Below, piece after piece: positions 52,828 through 61,544 of a stretch of DNA of 64,000 bases (positions are counted from its first letter, which is position 1; each line of letters begins with the position of its first letter). The notes beneath the pieces were generated by a model, which worked only from the letters and a program-made list of their open reading frames with translations, searched no databases and was not told the origin of the DNA. The position numbers and the translations under genes were made by a program. This stretch comes from Candidatus Gastranaerophilales bacterium (lineage in GTDB: Bacteria > Cyanobacteriota > Vampirovibrionia > Gastranaerophilales > Gastranaerophilaceae): NCBI GenBank assembly GCA_944323655.1, contig CALUTL010000001.1, positions 186,001-250,000 on the forward strand, read 5' to 3'.

Positions 52828-53931
52828 ATGTATGTAAACAAGTGCGTTAAGTGCGGGCGTGAATTTGAAACAAAAAACCCCAAAAGAGTAATATGTCCGG
52901 ATTGTCTGTATCCTGATAAGAAGATGATGATAAACCCAACCTCCGGCGATAGTGGAGAATCATACAGTGCTCCCCAACCGGCTGGTGAAGGAGAACAGCA
53001 GAATTTGAGAAGTTATAGTACAGAAGACAGACCGCAGTTCTATAACAGCTACTCGAGCGGCGGAAACGAAAACCAAGGTTACAGAAGACCGCAGCAGCAG
53101 CGCAATTACAATAACCAAGGCGGCTTTAGACGTGACAACAATCGTCAAGGCGGTTATAACAGAAACAATCAAGGCGGCGGATACAACCAGCGCCGTAACA
53201 ATCAAAGACCTCAACAGGGCGGATATAACAACAGATTTAACAATAACAGACGCCCACAGGGTAATAACAGATTCAACAACAGACGTCCTCAGGGCAAACC
53301 GAAAGCTCCAAAACAGCTTTTAGTAAGCAAGGAGCAGCTTGAACAAATTGAATTGCTCTACAAAACGATGCTTCCGCTTCCAAACCCTGATGCGCACGAA
53401 GTTATCGGAGAAAAAATCGGACTTGAACCGAGAAAAGTATTTTTCGGTATAAATCTTGTAAGACAAAAGCTTATGCTTCCGAAAATACCGTTTCCGAAAC
53501 GTAAGCTTGCAATCTCACCTGATCAGCTTTTTGCGATCAAGAGCTTGTATGAGCCATTGCTTCCGTTGCCTCCAATCGGCTGCCACAAGATTATAGCGGC
53601 ACAGTTGAAGATGGATGAATGGCGAGTTCACGTAGGAATTGGCTTAATCCGTTCACAAATGGGATTACAAAGATGGAATCAGGACAGAACCGATATTCCG
53701 GAAGAATTTAAGAAAAAAATGGAAGAACATCAAGCTTTAGCAGAGGCTAAGGCTGCCGCTAAAGCAGCAGAAAAAGCCGCAAAAAAAGCTGCTGAAGAAC
53801 AGGCTGCCGCAACAGAAAACGAAGTTGAAAAAGCTGAACCTGCTGAAAATCCAGAAGTTCCGGAGGAAGAAAAGCCGAAACGCGGAAGAAAACCTAAAAA
53901 AGTTGAAGTTGAAGAAACAGCCGAGTCATGA
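52828..53931 (+). CDS. Zinc-ribbon, RGG/Asn/Gln-rich protein with tandem helical domains
   Basis: 367 residues; no family recognised. Order: a C4 zinc ribbon at residues 6-31 (CVKCGREFETKNPKRVICPDC seen as two CxxC pairs), a Gly/Arg/Asn/Gln/Tyr-rich segment (about 75-160) with many NNR, RRPQ and GGY repeats, two copies of a 56-residue helical domain (about 164-219 and 227-282; shared pattern S-x-(E/D)-Q-L, LY, LPLP, V-x-x-GI-x-L-(V/I)-R), an Ala/Lys/Glu coil and an AT-hook-like KRGRKPKK. This looks like a nucleic-acid binder, probably RNA. It overlaps rimM by four bases (ATGA) and occupies the slot where rpsP or a KH protein often lies. Confidence 0.85.
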   Translation: MYVNKCVKCGREFETKNPKRVICPDCLYPDKKMMINPTSGDSGESYSAPQPAGEGEQQNLRSYSTEDRPQFYNSYSSGGNENQGYRRPQQQRNYNNQGGFRRDNNRQGGYNRNNQGGGYNQRRNNQRPQQGGYNNRFNNNRRPQGNNRFNNRRPQGKPKAPKQLLVSKEQLEQIELLYKTMLPLPNPDAHEVIGEKIGLEPRKVFFGINLVRQKLMLPKIPFPKRKLAISPDQLFAIKSLYEPLLPLPPIGCHKIIAAQLKMDEWRVHVGIGLIRSQMGLQRWNQDRTDIPEEFKKKMEEHQALAEAKAAAKAAEKAAKKAAEEQAAATENEVEKAEPAENPEVPEEEKPKRGRKPKKVEVEETAES

Positions 53932-54440
53932 CAAAATTTATTTCAGTCGGTAAAATCCTGAATTTTCACGGCATTCAAGGAGAAGCAAAGGTCGGATTTT
54001 CAAGAAATCAGGAAGATTTTTTCTGCGGTTTAAAAGAAGTTTTTGTGAAATCCGGAAATGAATACAAACCGTTAAAAATAAAAAACGTAAGAGTTCAAAA
54101 GAACACAGCGATAGTCAAATTTAACGGAATAAATTCTATCGACGAACTTCTTGAATATAAAGGAAGTCTGCTTTTTGTAGAAGAAGAAACGATAAGAGAA
54201 TCGCTTGAAGAAGATGAGTTTTTGATAGACGAGCTTGTCGGGTTGGATGTAGTTGATGAAAACGGCCAGAAGGTTGGGTTTGTCGTCGGGGTATCAAATA
54301 ACGGGGCAAACGATTTGCTATCGGTAAAAACCAAATCAAAACACATTTCTCTTGTCCCTTTTGTGCAGGCAATAGTAACAGAGGTAAGCCTTAAAGACAA
54401 AAAAATAACAATAAACAATATAGAGGGGCTTCTGGAATGA
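53928..54440 (+). CDS. rimM: Ribosome maturation factor RimM
   Basis: 170 residues. Binds S19 and helps mature the 30S head. N-terminal barrel with VGKILNFHGIQGEAKV, then a PRC-barrel with EFLIDELVGLDVVDENGQKVG and SLVPFVQAIV. Its start overlaps the preceding gene by four bases (ATGA) and its stop overlaps trmD by four bases, so all three are translationally coupled. Confidence 0.96.
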   Translation: MTKFISVGKILNFHGIQGEAKVGFSRNQEDFFCGLKEVFVKSGNEYKPLKIKNVRVQKNTAIVKFNGINSIDELLEYKGSLLFVEEETIRESLEEDEFLIDELVGLDVVDENGQKVGFVVGVSNNGANDLLSVKTKSKHISLVPFVQAIVTEVSLKDKKITINNIEGLLE

Positions 54441-55108
54441 GATTTGACGTATTAACACTGTTTCCTGAGATGATAGAAACCCACTGCTCATACAGCATCC
54501 TAAAACGAGCAATAGAGGCAGATGTAATTGAAGTAAATACAATAAACCCGAGAGAATTTACACACGACAAACACAGAAAAGTGGATGATACCCCATACGG
54601 AGGCGGAGCAGGAATGGTTTTGATGCCGCAGCCTTATGTGGAAGCTTATGAAAGTGTCGAAAAGCTTGAGAATTCAATCACGATAATGCTTTCACCACAG
54701 GGAGAACCTTTATGCGAAAGAATTGTAAAAGAGCTTGCGGGATTTAATCAGATAATCTGCCTGTGCGGGCATTATGAAGGATTTGACGAAAGAATCCGCG
54801 ACATCATAAAACCAAGAGAAATTTCCTTAGGAGACTTTGTCTTAACAGGCGGAGAACTTCCTGCACTTTGTGTAATTGATGCAGTCAGCAGAAAGATTGA
54901 GGGGACTTTAGGCAAAATAGAAAGTGCCGAAGATGATAGTTTTTCTGACGGGCTTCTGGAATATCCTCAATATACAAAACCGAGAGAATACAGAGGACTA
55001 AAAGTGCCTGAAGTATTGTTAAACGGGAATCACAAAGATATTACGGAATTCAGAAACAGCCAAAGGCTGATTAGAACTAAATTAAAACGCCCTGACTTAC
55101 TAAAATAA
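54437..55108 (+). CDS. trmD: tRNA (guanine-N1)-methyltransferase TrmD
   Basis: 223 residues, a bit shorter than the usual 240-255. Makes m1G37. The trefoil knot SAM site shows LCGHYEGFDERIRD and ISLGDFVLTGGELPAL with the catalytic Asp; the N-terminal MRFDVLTLFPEMIE is typical. The C-terminal domain is trimmed but has the RPDLL end. The usual last gene of this cluster, rplS, does not follow. Confidence 0.96.
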   Translation: MRFDVLTLFPEMIETHCSYSILKRAIEADVIEVNTINPREFTHDKHRKVDDTPYGGGAGMVLMPQPYVEAYESVEKLENSITIMLSPQGEPLCERIVKELAGFNQIICLCGHYEGFDERIRDIIKPREISLGDFVLTGGELPALCVIDAVSRKIEGTLGKIESAEDDSFSDGLLEYPQYTKPREYRGLKVPEVLLNGNHKDITEFRNSQRLIRTKLKRPDLLK

Positions 55109-55136
55109 CAATGATTTAGATGTAAATTTACCCGCA

Positions 55137-56009
55137 ATGAAAATTAATTTATCTGAAAAAATTGCATTTAATGGAAGACGAGAAAGCCGGCAGACTTACG
55201 AAAATTTTCGTAATTTTTTTGACAGAAATGATTCCGTAAAACTTTTAAAAAAGTCTTTGTCACCGGAATTTAAAGCAGGCGAAGGCTTTTTAAGCACAGT
55301 TTATTCTATCTGTGAAAATGATACATTTATGCTTAAAGTTGACAAATTTGAGGCAGCACCTTTAAAAAAAATTTCTCTAAAACAAGAAAAAGACTACTTT
55401 CCTGAACTTAATCTGGGGCAAAAAATTGCTTCTTTAAACGAATTTGCATCGGTAATAATACGACAAAACGGGCTTCCGTGCGGGATAAAACATTTTGAAA
55501 ACAAAAAATACCAGCAGGTTACAAAAGCAGATTTACCCGATTTTATTGATTATTTAAGAAAAGTTTCAGAGTTTCCCCAAGAAAGTTACGACGATTTTGA
55601 AAAAGAGATAAAGACAATTCACAAAAGATTACACATGTTTGATTTTGTAAACTCTCAAAATGTTCTAATGGACGAAAATTCAAAGGCTTTTAATATAGTT
55701 GATATAATAAAACGCAAAACAACACGATTTCTCAACTGCGACCTTGTAATGCCAATGGCACTTCTGGATTTTCAAAATTATTCCCGTTTTTTATTACTTG
55801 CTGATGCTGAACAAAAGATGCAAATTTATGAACTTTCCAAAAAGATTATCGAAAAATCCCATCAGGCATATTACGGTCAAAACAGATTTTCGCAGCATTT
55901 AATGATTGATTTTTACGCAAATTTTATCGGAATAAAAAACGGCAGAGAATTAACAAACGAATTTTTTAAGATGAAAAGAATTATAAAATCTATTTCTGCA
56001 AAAACTTAG
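55137..56009 (+). CDS. Kinase-like fold protein with degenerate catalytic loop
   Basis: 290 residues; family not recognised. By eye it has kinase-like landmarks: GEGFLSTVY (48-56, Gly-loop-like), FMLKVDK (about 64-70, ATP-binding Lys), FDFVNSQNVLMDE (about 168-180, like a catalytic loop ending QNVL), and NIVDII (about 186, DFG-like Asp). In the loop the expected catalytic Asp is replaced by Phe, so it may be a pseudokinase. The start MKINLSEKIAFNGR has no clear ribosome site and lies 28 bases after trmD. Its end overlaps the next, convergent gene by 20 bases. Confidence 0.6.
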   Translation: MKINLSEKIAFNGRRESRQTYENFRNFFDRNDSVKLLKKSLSPEFKAGEGFLSTVYSICENDTFMLKVDKFEAAPLKKISLKQEKDYFPELNLGQKIASLNEFASVIIRQNGLPCGIKHFENKKYQQVTKADLPDFIDYLRKVSEFPQESYDDFEKEIKTIHKRLHMFDFVNSQNVLMDENSKAFNIVDIIKRKTTRFLNCDLVMPMALLDFQNYSRFLLLADAEQKMQIYELSKKIIEKSHQAYYGQNRFSQHLMIDFYANFIGIKNGRELTNEFFKMKRIIKSISAKT

Positions 56010-56454
56010 TTGTACCTAACCCTAGCCCATCTTTAATGAAGTTAAATCCTGCGTAAGCTGCAAGAGCAATAGCACTACCGCAAGCTAATTTTTTACCTTT
56101 TGCAAGCAGCGCAACGGCAGAAAGCCCTAAAGGAACAACGCATTCAACAAGCATTGAGCCTAAGCCTGAAAAATATCCGATTGCGGAATTAAAAAATGAC
56201 GGGACATTACTGTCCATATGCCATTTCATTACTTTATCTTTAACTTCACTTTTCAAAAGGCTTGGAGAATCCAAACGCTGCGAATTTTCATATAAATCCA
56301 TGCTTATATCGGCATCTCTGCTTTGCGAGCGGACATCTGCCTGAAGCTTTCCGATATTATGCGCATCACGCAGTATAAGCCCGAGCCCGACGGCTCCGAC
56401 GCCTTTGGCTATATATTTACCGTAATTATTTTTTACTGCGCTTATAATGTTCAT
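55990..56454 (-). CDS. Hypothetical small membrane protein
   Basis: 154 residues. N-terminal glycine-rich segment (KGVGAVGLGLILRD), a polar middle with a helix, and a hydrophobic C-terminal half (VECVVPLGLSAVALLA and GSAIALAAYAGFNFI). No family recognised. It begins 11 bases after the HEAT-repeat gene, so the two are likely co-transcribed. Its 3' end overlaps the end of the kinase-like gene. Confidence 0.7.
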   Translation of the reverse strand: MNIISAVKNNYGKYIAKGVGAVGLGLILRDAHNIGKLQADVRSQSRDADISMDLYENSQRLDSPSLLKSEVKDKVMKWHMDSNVPSFFNSAIGYFSGLGSMLVECVVPLGLSAVALLAKGKKLACGSAIALAAYAGFNFIKDGLGLGTTKFLQK

Positions 56455-56465
56455 TTTCTATAACC

Positions 56466-57434
56466 TTATTTCTTTGAGGAATTTTCCGGAACTTCAAATT
56501 CCTTTTCAACTACTTTACCTGACATTTTCAGAAGAATATTTGTTGCCTGTGCCGCATCCTGTCCGTAACCTGAGGTTGAATTTTGCATCTTCTTCAAGAC
56601 ATTTACTGTGTAATCGTTTCCTGTGCAAACTCTTGCATCCAACATGCTTAATGCAAGAATTCTTATATGCTGGTCAGGATCCTGAAGCATTTTATTTATT
56701 AATGCGGTAAGTGCAGGATCATCTTTTCTGCTGTCGTCCTCCTGAAGTCTTGCAACAACTTCTTTTGCACCCATCATTCGGACTTCTTTGTCTTGACTGT
56801 TTAAATAATTTTCAAGATTTTTAATATATTCATCCGTTAATTCAACAACTTTACGCTTTTCGGTTTTCTTCTTTTCTTCCGTTTTGGTTGTTTCTTTATT
56901 TTCGGTCGTTGTAGTTGTTGAATTAGTTATATCTTTTGCTGAAGCATTTGAAGTATCTTGACTGTTTCCTAACGAATTGCCAATACCGCCTGAGGATTCC
57001 TGAGGCACGTTATTTGTGTTATAAACTGTTGCATTTCCGCCTTGGCCACCTTGGGCTATAATTTGCGGCTGCGGTTGAGGTGCAAATTGCTGGGTATAAT
57101 AATTCGAAGGATAAGCTATCCCCGGTAAGGACTGTGATTGCGGCATATTGCCCGTCGGATTTATATTTGGAATTCCGACCGACGGATTATAAATTTGAAT
57201 ATTTACCCCTGCATAACTCGGTGATTGCTGAGTTTGCGCTGCCGGTGACTGCTGAACAACAGGTGCTTGAAGAGTCGGCGGAGCTATCGGTGTCGCCGGA
57301 ATTGTCGGAACTGTATTATACCCTTGAGTTACCGACTGAACCTGCGGGGTTGAAGATTGATGAGAATATGCAGGCTTTATTTGCGGTATCGCACCTTGAA
57401 TTTGTTGATTTCCCTGATTTTGTACTGATGTCAT
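56466..57434 (-). CDS. Low-complexity protein with C-terminal HEAT-like repeats
   Basis: 322 residues. The first 150 are Pro/Gln/Ser/Asn/Thr-rich and lack a signal peptide; then a charged Thr/Lys/Glu linker (ENKETTKTEEKKKTEKRK), and a helical C-terminal region (about 205-310) with HEAT-like units (EVRMMGAKEVVARLQEDD; HIRILALSMLDARV). HEAT repeats bind other proteins. Function unknown. AAGG lies before ATG. It pairs with the small membrane gene downstream, which suggests a shared envelope role. Confidence 0.75.
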   Translation of the reverse strand: MTSVQNQGNQQIQGAIPQIKPAYSHQSSTPQVQSVTQGYNTVPTIPATPIAPPTLQAPVVQQSPAAQTQQSPSYAGVNIQIYNPSVGIPNINPTGNMPQSQSLPGIAYPSNYYTQQFAPQPQPQIIAQGGQGGNATVYNTNNVPQESSGGIGNSLGNSQDTSNASAKDITNSTTTTTENKETTKTEEKKKTEKRKVVELTDEYIKNLENYLNSQDKEVRMMGAKEVVARLQEDDSRKDDPALTALINKMLQDPDQHIRILALSMLDARVCTGNDYTVNVLKKMQNSTSGYGQDAAQATNILLKMSGKVVEKEFEVPENSSKK

Positions 57435-57549
57435 AACACTACCTTTTTAAACTACTTATATATTAAAAGTATTTTTTTTATAATTTATTGCTCTTATTTT
57501 TGAAAGTTTAAGAAATGTTAAATATATTTTTTTAAAAATAAATTTTGAA

Positions 57550-57555
57550 TATAAT
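57550..57555 (+). promoter_or_regulatory. -10 of leaderless YkgJ-type gene
   Basis: A perfect TATAAT ends 6 bases before ATG 57562 with no ribosome site between. The -35 region is poor (T run). Confidence 0.55.
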
Positions 57556-57561
57556 TAAATT

Positions 57562-58143
57562 ATGGGAAATTACGAAGAAACATACCTTGCCCGCCGACCT
57601 CAGGAGCTTTGCAAAATGTGCGGACGCTGCTGCCGAGTGGTTACAACATCTAAACCTTATGATGAATTGCTTAAGCTTCAGGCTGAAAACGACGAAGGAG
57701 CTTGCGAATTTTTGCGGATTTTTGTACCTTACCCGTCTATTGAAGCTGCCAGAAAAATCGACGCCGAAGTCGTGGATAACGTAATTGAGCTTTTGAAAGA
57801 AGACGACAATTACGATGAAAGCAAATTAACTTTCTATGGATGCAAATATCTTCTGGATAACAATTTATGCTCAATTTATGAAGAACGTCCGGTCTTGTGC
57901 AAGCACTGCCCGGCAACACCTTGGTCAATTGTTCCTCCCGGATGCGGATTTGAAGGCTGGCTGTTTCTGGAAAGAGAAAATACCAAACAACGTGTCAGAA
58001 AAGCTAAAGAAGATCTCCTTGAACTTGAACTTCTGAAACAGAAAAACCCCTCGCCTGATGTATTGAAAAAAATTGCATCTGTCGAACACAAAATTTCTAA
58101 CACCATTGAATTATATAAAAAATACGGTTCTTACGACTGGTAA
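57562..58143 (+). CDS. YkgJ-family CxxCxxCC protein
   Basis: 193 residues. Core motif CKMCGRCC (near residue 16), then CKYLLDNNLCSIYEERPVLC, KHCPATPW and GCGFEGW; the same cysteine plan as the protein at 50549-51223, which it resembles through the stretch IFVPYPSIEAARK. It has a C-terminal coiled region (EDLLELELLKQ). Likely Zn or Fe-S binding. TATAAT ends 6 bases before ATG and there is no Shine-Dalgarno, as in its paralogue. It converges with the DUF3536 gene, 1 base between stops. Confidence 0.88.
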   Translation: MGNYEETYLARRPQELCKMCGRCCRVVTTSKPYDELLKLQAENDEGACEFLRIFVPYPSIEAARKIDAEVVDNVIELLKEDDNYDESKLTFYGCKYLLDNNLCSIYEERPVLCKHCPATPWSIVPPGCGFEGWLFLERENTKQRVRKAKEDLLELELLKQKNPSPDVLKKIASVEHKISNTIELYKKYGSYDW

Positions 58144-58144
58144 T

Positions 58145-60640
58145 TTATATTTTTATAAGTTTTGTTCTGTAAAATTCAGTGTTGATATTAAGTTTCGTGC
58201 CGATATCCAGAAGCATTTCGGCAAAACGCTTGTCACTGTTGCGTTTTGTATTAACACTTGAGGAAATTATATCTTCTATATTAAGATAAATTTTTGCAAA
58301 GAATATATTCTGCGCTTCAGATATATCAACCTCCAATTCCAACTTTTCAACATAATCAAACAATTCCAAAACAACATCTGCCTGCTGAATTTCAAAACTG
58401 TATGCAAGCCTGTTGATATTTTGAAGAATTTTCTTACTGAAAATTTTGTTGGAAGGCTGCTTATCCAATTTTATACCCATAGATTTCGCTTCGTAATTTA
58501 TATCCGTTGCCTGCTGCAAAACTGCAGGTTCCACAAAACCGTTGGAATCTTTTATCAATTCGTTAAATCTGCGGCTTAGCGCATATTCGGCTGCAATCTT
58601 AAATTCATCGGGAATTGCAAGTCCGAGTGATTGCATATGATAAATTGAACCTTTGCCCTCGTCATACATATCCTGATAAATCTGCGCAAATTTTTCCATC
58701 TTATCTTTTAACAGTCTTTGCAAAATTTTGCGTCTTTCCTCTATAAAGATATCCTTAAGCGTAAAGTAATCCTTGCCGAAGTTTTCATCCAATGCCCTTA
58801 TAATCTCTGTCAGAGGGTTAAGCATAAATATTTTTATCAAATCATTTTTCATTTTGTTGTATTCAATATCGTCAGAATATTCTTTTATTGCACAATGAAA
58901 ATCCCCGCCTGAATATTGCATTAAAGCGAACATCAAATTTGATTTCTGCATTGTAATTCTTGAACGAATTTCAATATGCCCCACAACAAAATTTGAATTA
59001 CCTTTTTGAATTTTCTGATAATCGTCACGAATTATTTTATAACAATAGACATCTTCTTCATCTTCAAAATCCTGATATAGAGATGAAATTGCCCATAAAC
59101 TTGCAACTTGCTTAGTTGTAACGATTGACGGCTTTACAAAATTGTTGAAAATATCTCTGCCCGTTCCGTATTCCGTGATATTACTTTTGGCTTCAGATAG
59201 AATTTCTGTAAACCGTGCTTCAAAATCTTTCTTCGTAAAGACTGCCGCAAGCTGCATTGCACGAGCCGCATATTTCATGATTTGAACGGTTTCAATCCCT
59301 GAAATTTCAGAGAAAAACCACCCGCAGCTTGTATACATCAACTGTGCCTGTCGCTGTATTTCCAGCAGCTCCATAGCCTTAACTTTATTTTCATCCGACA
59401 AATTCGGCTGAAAATTCTCTTTTTGAAATTTGTTTACACTCAATGAACTTCTGTCTAAAATTACATCTATATAATTATTTCTAACCTCCCAGCAATTCTT
59501 ATTAAAGAATTTTGGAGCCTCCTCCTCAAACAGTTTTACAAGTTCGTCCCGCAAATAATCAAGTGCGTCTCTTAAAGGCTTTCTCCACTTCTGGTTCCAT
59601 CCCGGATGCCCGCCTGTTGAGCAGCCGCAATCTTCCTTCCAACGCCCGACACCATGGAAACAACTCCAACTTGAAGCCTGTTTTATGTCAACTTCATAAT
59701 CGCTTCTGTATTTTGCAAGGTACTCTCCATAATTTGTAATTATAAAGCCTTCTTCTTTCGCCTTTATCTGAAGCACATAAGCTAACGCCATATCGCCAAA
59801 TTTGGTATGATGTCCGTAACTTTCACCATCTGTTGCTATATTTACAAGCTGAGGATAATCTCTGCAATCCGAAATTCCGTCCTTTAAGCGTTTCGCAAAT
59901 TTATTTCCGTCTTTTAAAAGCTCATCAAAAGCGACCGACTTTGAAATTGCGCCATCGTAAAAGAATAAATCTATAAACTTGCCCGGAGCTGATTTGATGT
60001 AATATCTGTAAGATCTTGCAGGATCAATATTCCCCCAGCTTACATCCGTCCACTTCTTATCCCCCTCTTGTCGAACCTTCAAAGCCTGATAAGGTGATAG
60101 TACAGTGAATTTTATTCCGTTTTCTTCTAAAACCCTCAAAGTATCATCATCAACTGCTGTTTCCGCAAGCCACATGCCCTCAGGTTTTCTGCCGTAACGG
60201 TATTCAAAATCCCTTATACCCCATTTTACCTGAGTTATCTTGTCATTTTCATTCGCTAACGGCATGATTATGTGATTATAAACCTGCGCCATCGCATTTC
60301 CATGCCCGTCATGCTCACCGATACTTTCTATATCCGCCTTTATTATACGCTCGTAAGTGAGAGGGGCAAACTGCTCCATCCATGAAAGAAGTGTCGGCCC
60401 GAAGTTAAAGCTCATATGCTCGTAATTGTTTACTATATCAAGAATCCTGTTTCTGCTGTCTACTATTTTTGATACTGAATTAGGATTGTAGCATTCTTTA
60501 TTAATTCTCTCATTCCAATCATGGAAAGGAAGCGCACTGTCCTGAAGCTCTATTGCCTCCAACCAAGGATTCTCTCTTGGCGGTTGGTAAAAGTGTCCGT
60601 GTATTGTTAAAAATTTTTCTGTTTGCGCAGCTTCAGTCAT
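58145..60640 (-). CDS. GH57-like protein with DUF3536
   Basis: 831 residues from ATG 60640. The N-terminal GH57-type catalytic part has TIHGHFYQPPRENPW, FNFGPTLLSWME, GHGNAMAQVYNHIIMPLA and GMWLAETAVDDDTLRVL (the last with the Glu of the nucleophile position), and CGCSTGGHPGWNQKWR later; a C-terminal DUF3536 helical domain follows. It is expected to act on alpha-glucans (glycogen or starch-like), but no member of this subfamily is well studied. ATG 60640 has GAGGAG 7 bases before it; TTG 60655 is in frame. No glycogen genes are adjacent. Confidence 0.93.
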   Translation of the reverse strand: MTEAAQTEKFLTIHGHFYQPPRENPWLEAIELQDSALPFHDWNERINKECYNPNSVSKIVDSRNRILDIVNNYEHMSFNFGPTLLSWMEQFAPLTYERIIKADIESIGEHDGHGNAMAQVYNHIIMPLANENDKITQVKWGIRDFEYRYGRKPEGMWLAETAVDDDTLRVLEENGIKFTVLSPYQALKVRQEGDKKWTDVSWGNIDPARSYRYYIKSAPGKFIDLFFYDGAISKSVAFDELLKDGNKFAKRLKDGISDCRDYPQLVNIATDGESYGHHTKFGDMALAYVLQIKAKEEGFIITNYGEYLAKYRSDYEVDIKQASSWSCFHGVGRWKEDCGCSTGGHPGWNQKWRKPLRDALDYLRDELVKLFEEEAPKFFNKNCWEVRNNYIDVILDRSSLSVNKFQKENFQPNLSDENKVKAMELLEIQRQAQLMYTSCGWFFSEISGIETVQIMKYAARAMQLAAVFTKKDFEARFTEILSEAKSNITEYGTGRDIFNNFVKPSIVTTKQVASLWAISSLYQDFEDEEDVYCYKIIRDDYQKIQKGNSNFVVGHIEIRSRITMQKSNLMFALMQYSGGDFHCAIKEYSDDIEYNKMKNDLIKIFMLNPLTEIIRALDENFGKDYFTLKDIFIEERRKILQRLLKDKMEKFAQIYQDMYDEGKGSIYHMQSLGLAIPDEFKIAAEYALSRRFNELIKDSNGFVEPAVLQQATDINYEAKSMGIKLDKQPSNKIFSKKILQNINRLAYSFEIQQADVVLELFDYVEKLELEVDISEAQNIFFAKIYLNIEDIISSSVNTKRNSDKRFAEMLLDIGTKLNINTEFYRTKLIKI

Positions 60641-60680
60641 TCCATAACTCCTCAAATAAAGTTTCTCTTAAATTAAAAGT

Positions 60681-61205
60681 CTAATTTGCTTTCTTCTCGG
60701 TACCCTTATTTTTCTTCGACAAAACATTAAACTGTTCGGCATCCATCCAAACATCTCCTAAAGCATTCGAAAATACCTTTCCCGAAAATTCAACTATATC
60801 TCCGGCATCAAGATCTATATGCTTTTCGGCCTCTGTCCGCTTAATAAAAATCTTAAGCTCAGATAACGGAACATTATGATCCAAAACATCCGGACGCTGG
60901 ATTAAAAATGATATGTAATCCTCCGAACTTTTCATCGCAGGCTTGTAATCAAGTCCAAGCGTCGAAAATTTATCAAATCTCGCTTTAATTTTTACATTTT
61001 TGTTAAGATAAAATGACGGATTATTAACCATATCAAGAGGATTCACACTTAAATACGTTTTAGCAGCAGTAGGTGCCGCAACTGAAATTAACGGATTTTC
61101 AAGATTTATTCCAGCACCGTTTGCAAATGAAACCCCTGTTATTGCACTTATTCCGAATACTAACGATAACATAACCGCCGGTAAAATATATCTAAACTTC
61201 GCCAT
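60681..61205 (-). CDS. Secreted OB-fold-like hypothetical protein
   Basis: 174 residues. Signal peptide (about 1-29, ending SFA-NG), then a beta-rich domain with the pattern NPSFYLNKNVKIKARF, FSTLGLDYKPA and DIVEFSGKVF, DVWMDAEQF, typical of OB-like barrels found in secreted proteins; then a basic tail. Role unknown. GAAGGGAAA precedes ATG. It is 40 bases upstream of the GH57/DUF3536 gene on the same strand and probably shares its transcript. Confidence 0.72.
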   Translation of the reverse strand: MAKFRYILPAVMLSLVFGISAITGVSFANGAGINLENPLISVAAPTAAKTYLSVNPLDMVNNPSFYLNKNVKIKARFDKFSTLGLDYKPAMKSSEDYISFLIQRPDVLDHNVPLSELKIFIKRTEAEKHIDLDAGDIVEFSGKVFSNALGDVWMDAEQFNVLSKKNKGTEKKAN

Positions 61206-61544
61206 TTAATTTTCCCTTCTTTATATCTCAACAATTATATCTTAGCACATAAATCCGTTTTTTGTATATAGTTACGTCATATATCATTTTAGGCAAGTTG
61301 AAAATTTAACTTGTCCATGCGGCTGGTATTAACTGCCACTTCTCACTGTTTTTAGGCTGTTTAAGCTTAATTTTATTTTTTTTAAACTGAATTTTAATCA
61401 ATAATAATTCTATTTTGAACATTTTTAATGTAATCGTTTTTCTGAACGATTGTTAATAAGATTCTTTGATTTATTGTATATATGTTCAGGCTATCGGTTG
61501 GATATCTTGAAACGTTTACCCCACTTTTTATAAGGATTTAAACA
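61206..61544. other. Divergent control region, 339 bases
   Basis: A stretch without a gene between divergent secreted-protein genes. It holds several AT-rich hairpins: CAAGTT/AACTTG (61294-61313), GTTTAA/TTAAAC near 61359, and a perfect 7-bp AATCGTT/AACGATT with a 6-base loop (61432-61451). A promoter for the plus-strand gene, TTGAAA (61507-61512), spacer 16, TATAAG (61529-61534), ends the region. No tRNA or known sRNA was recognised. Confidence 0.5.

Noticed and set aside
61206-61544. Possible structured RNA (SRP-like or 6S-like) in the 339-base gap
   Set aside because: Hairpins are short and AT-rich; no conserved SRP, tmRNA or 6S sequence was seen.
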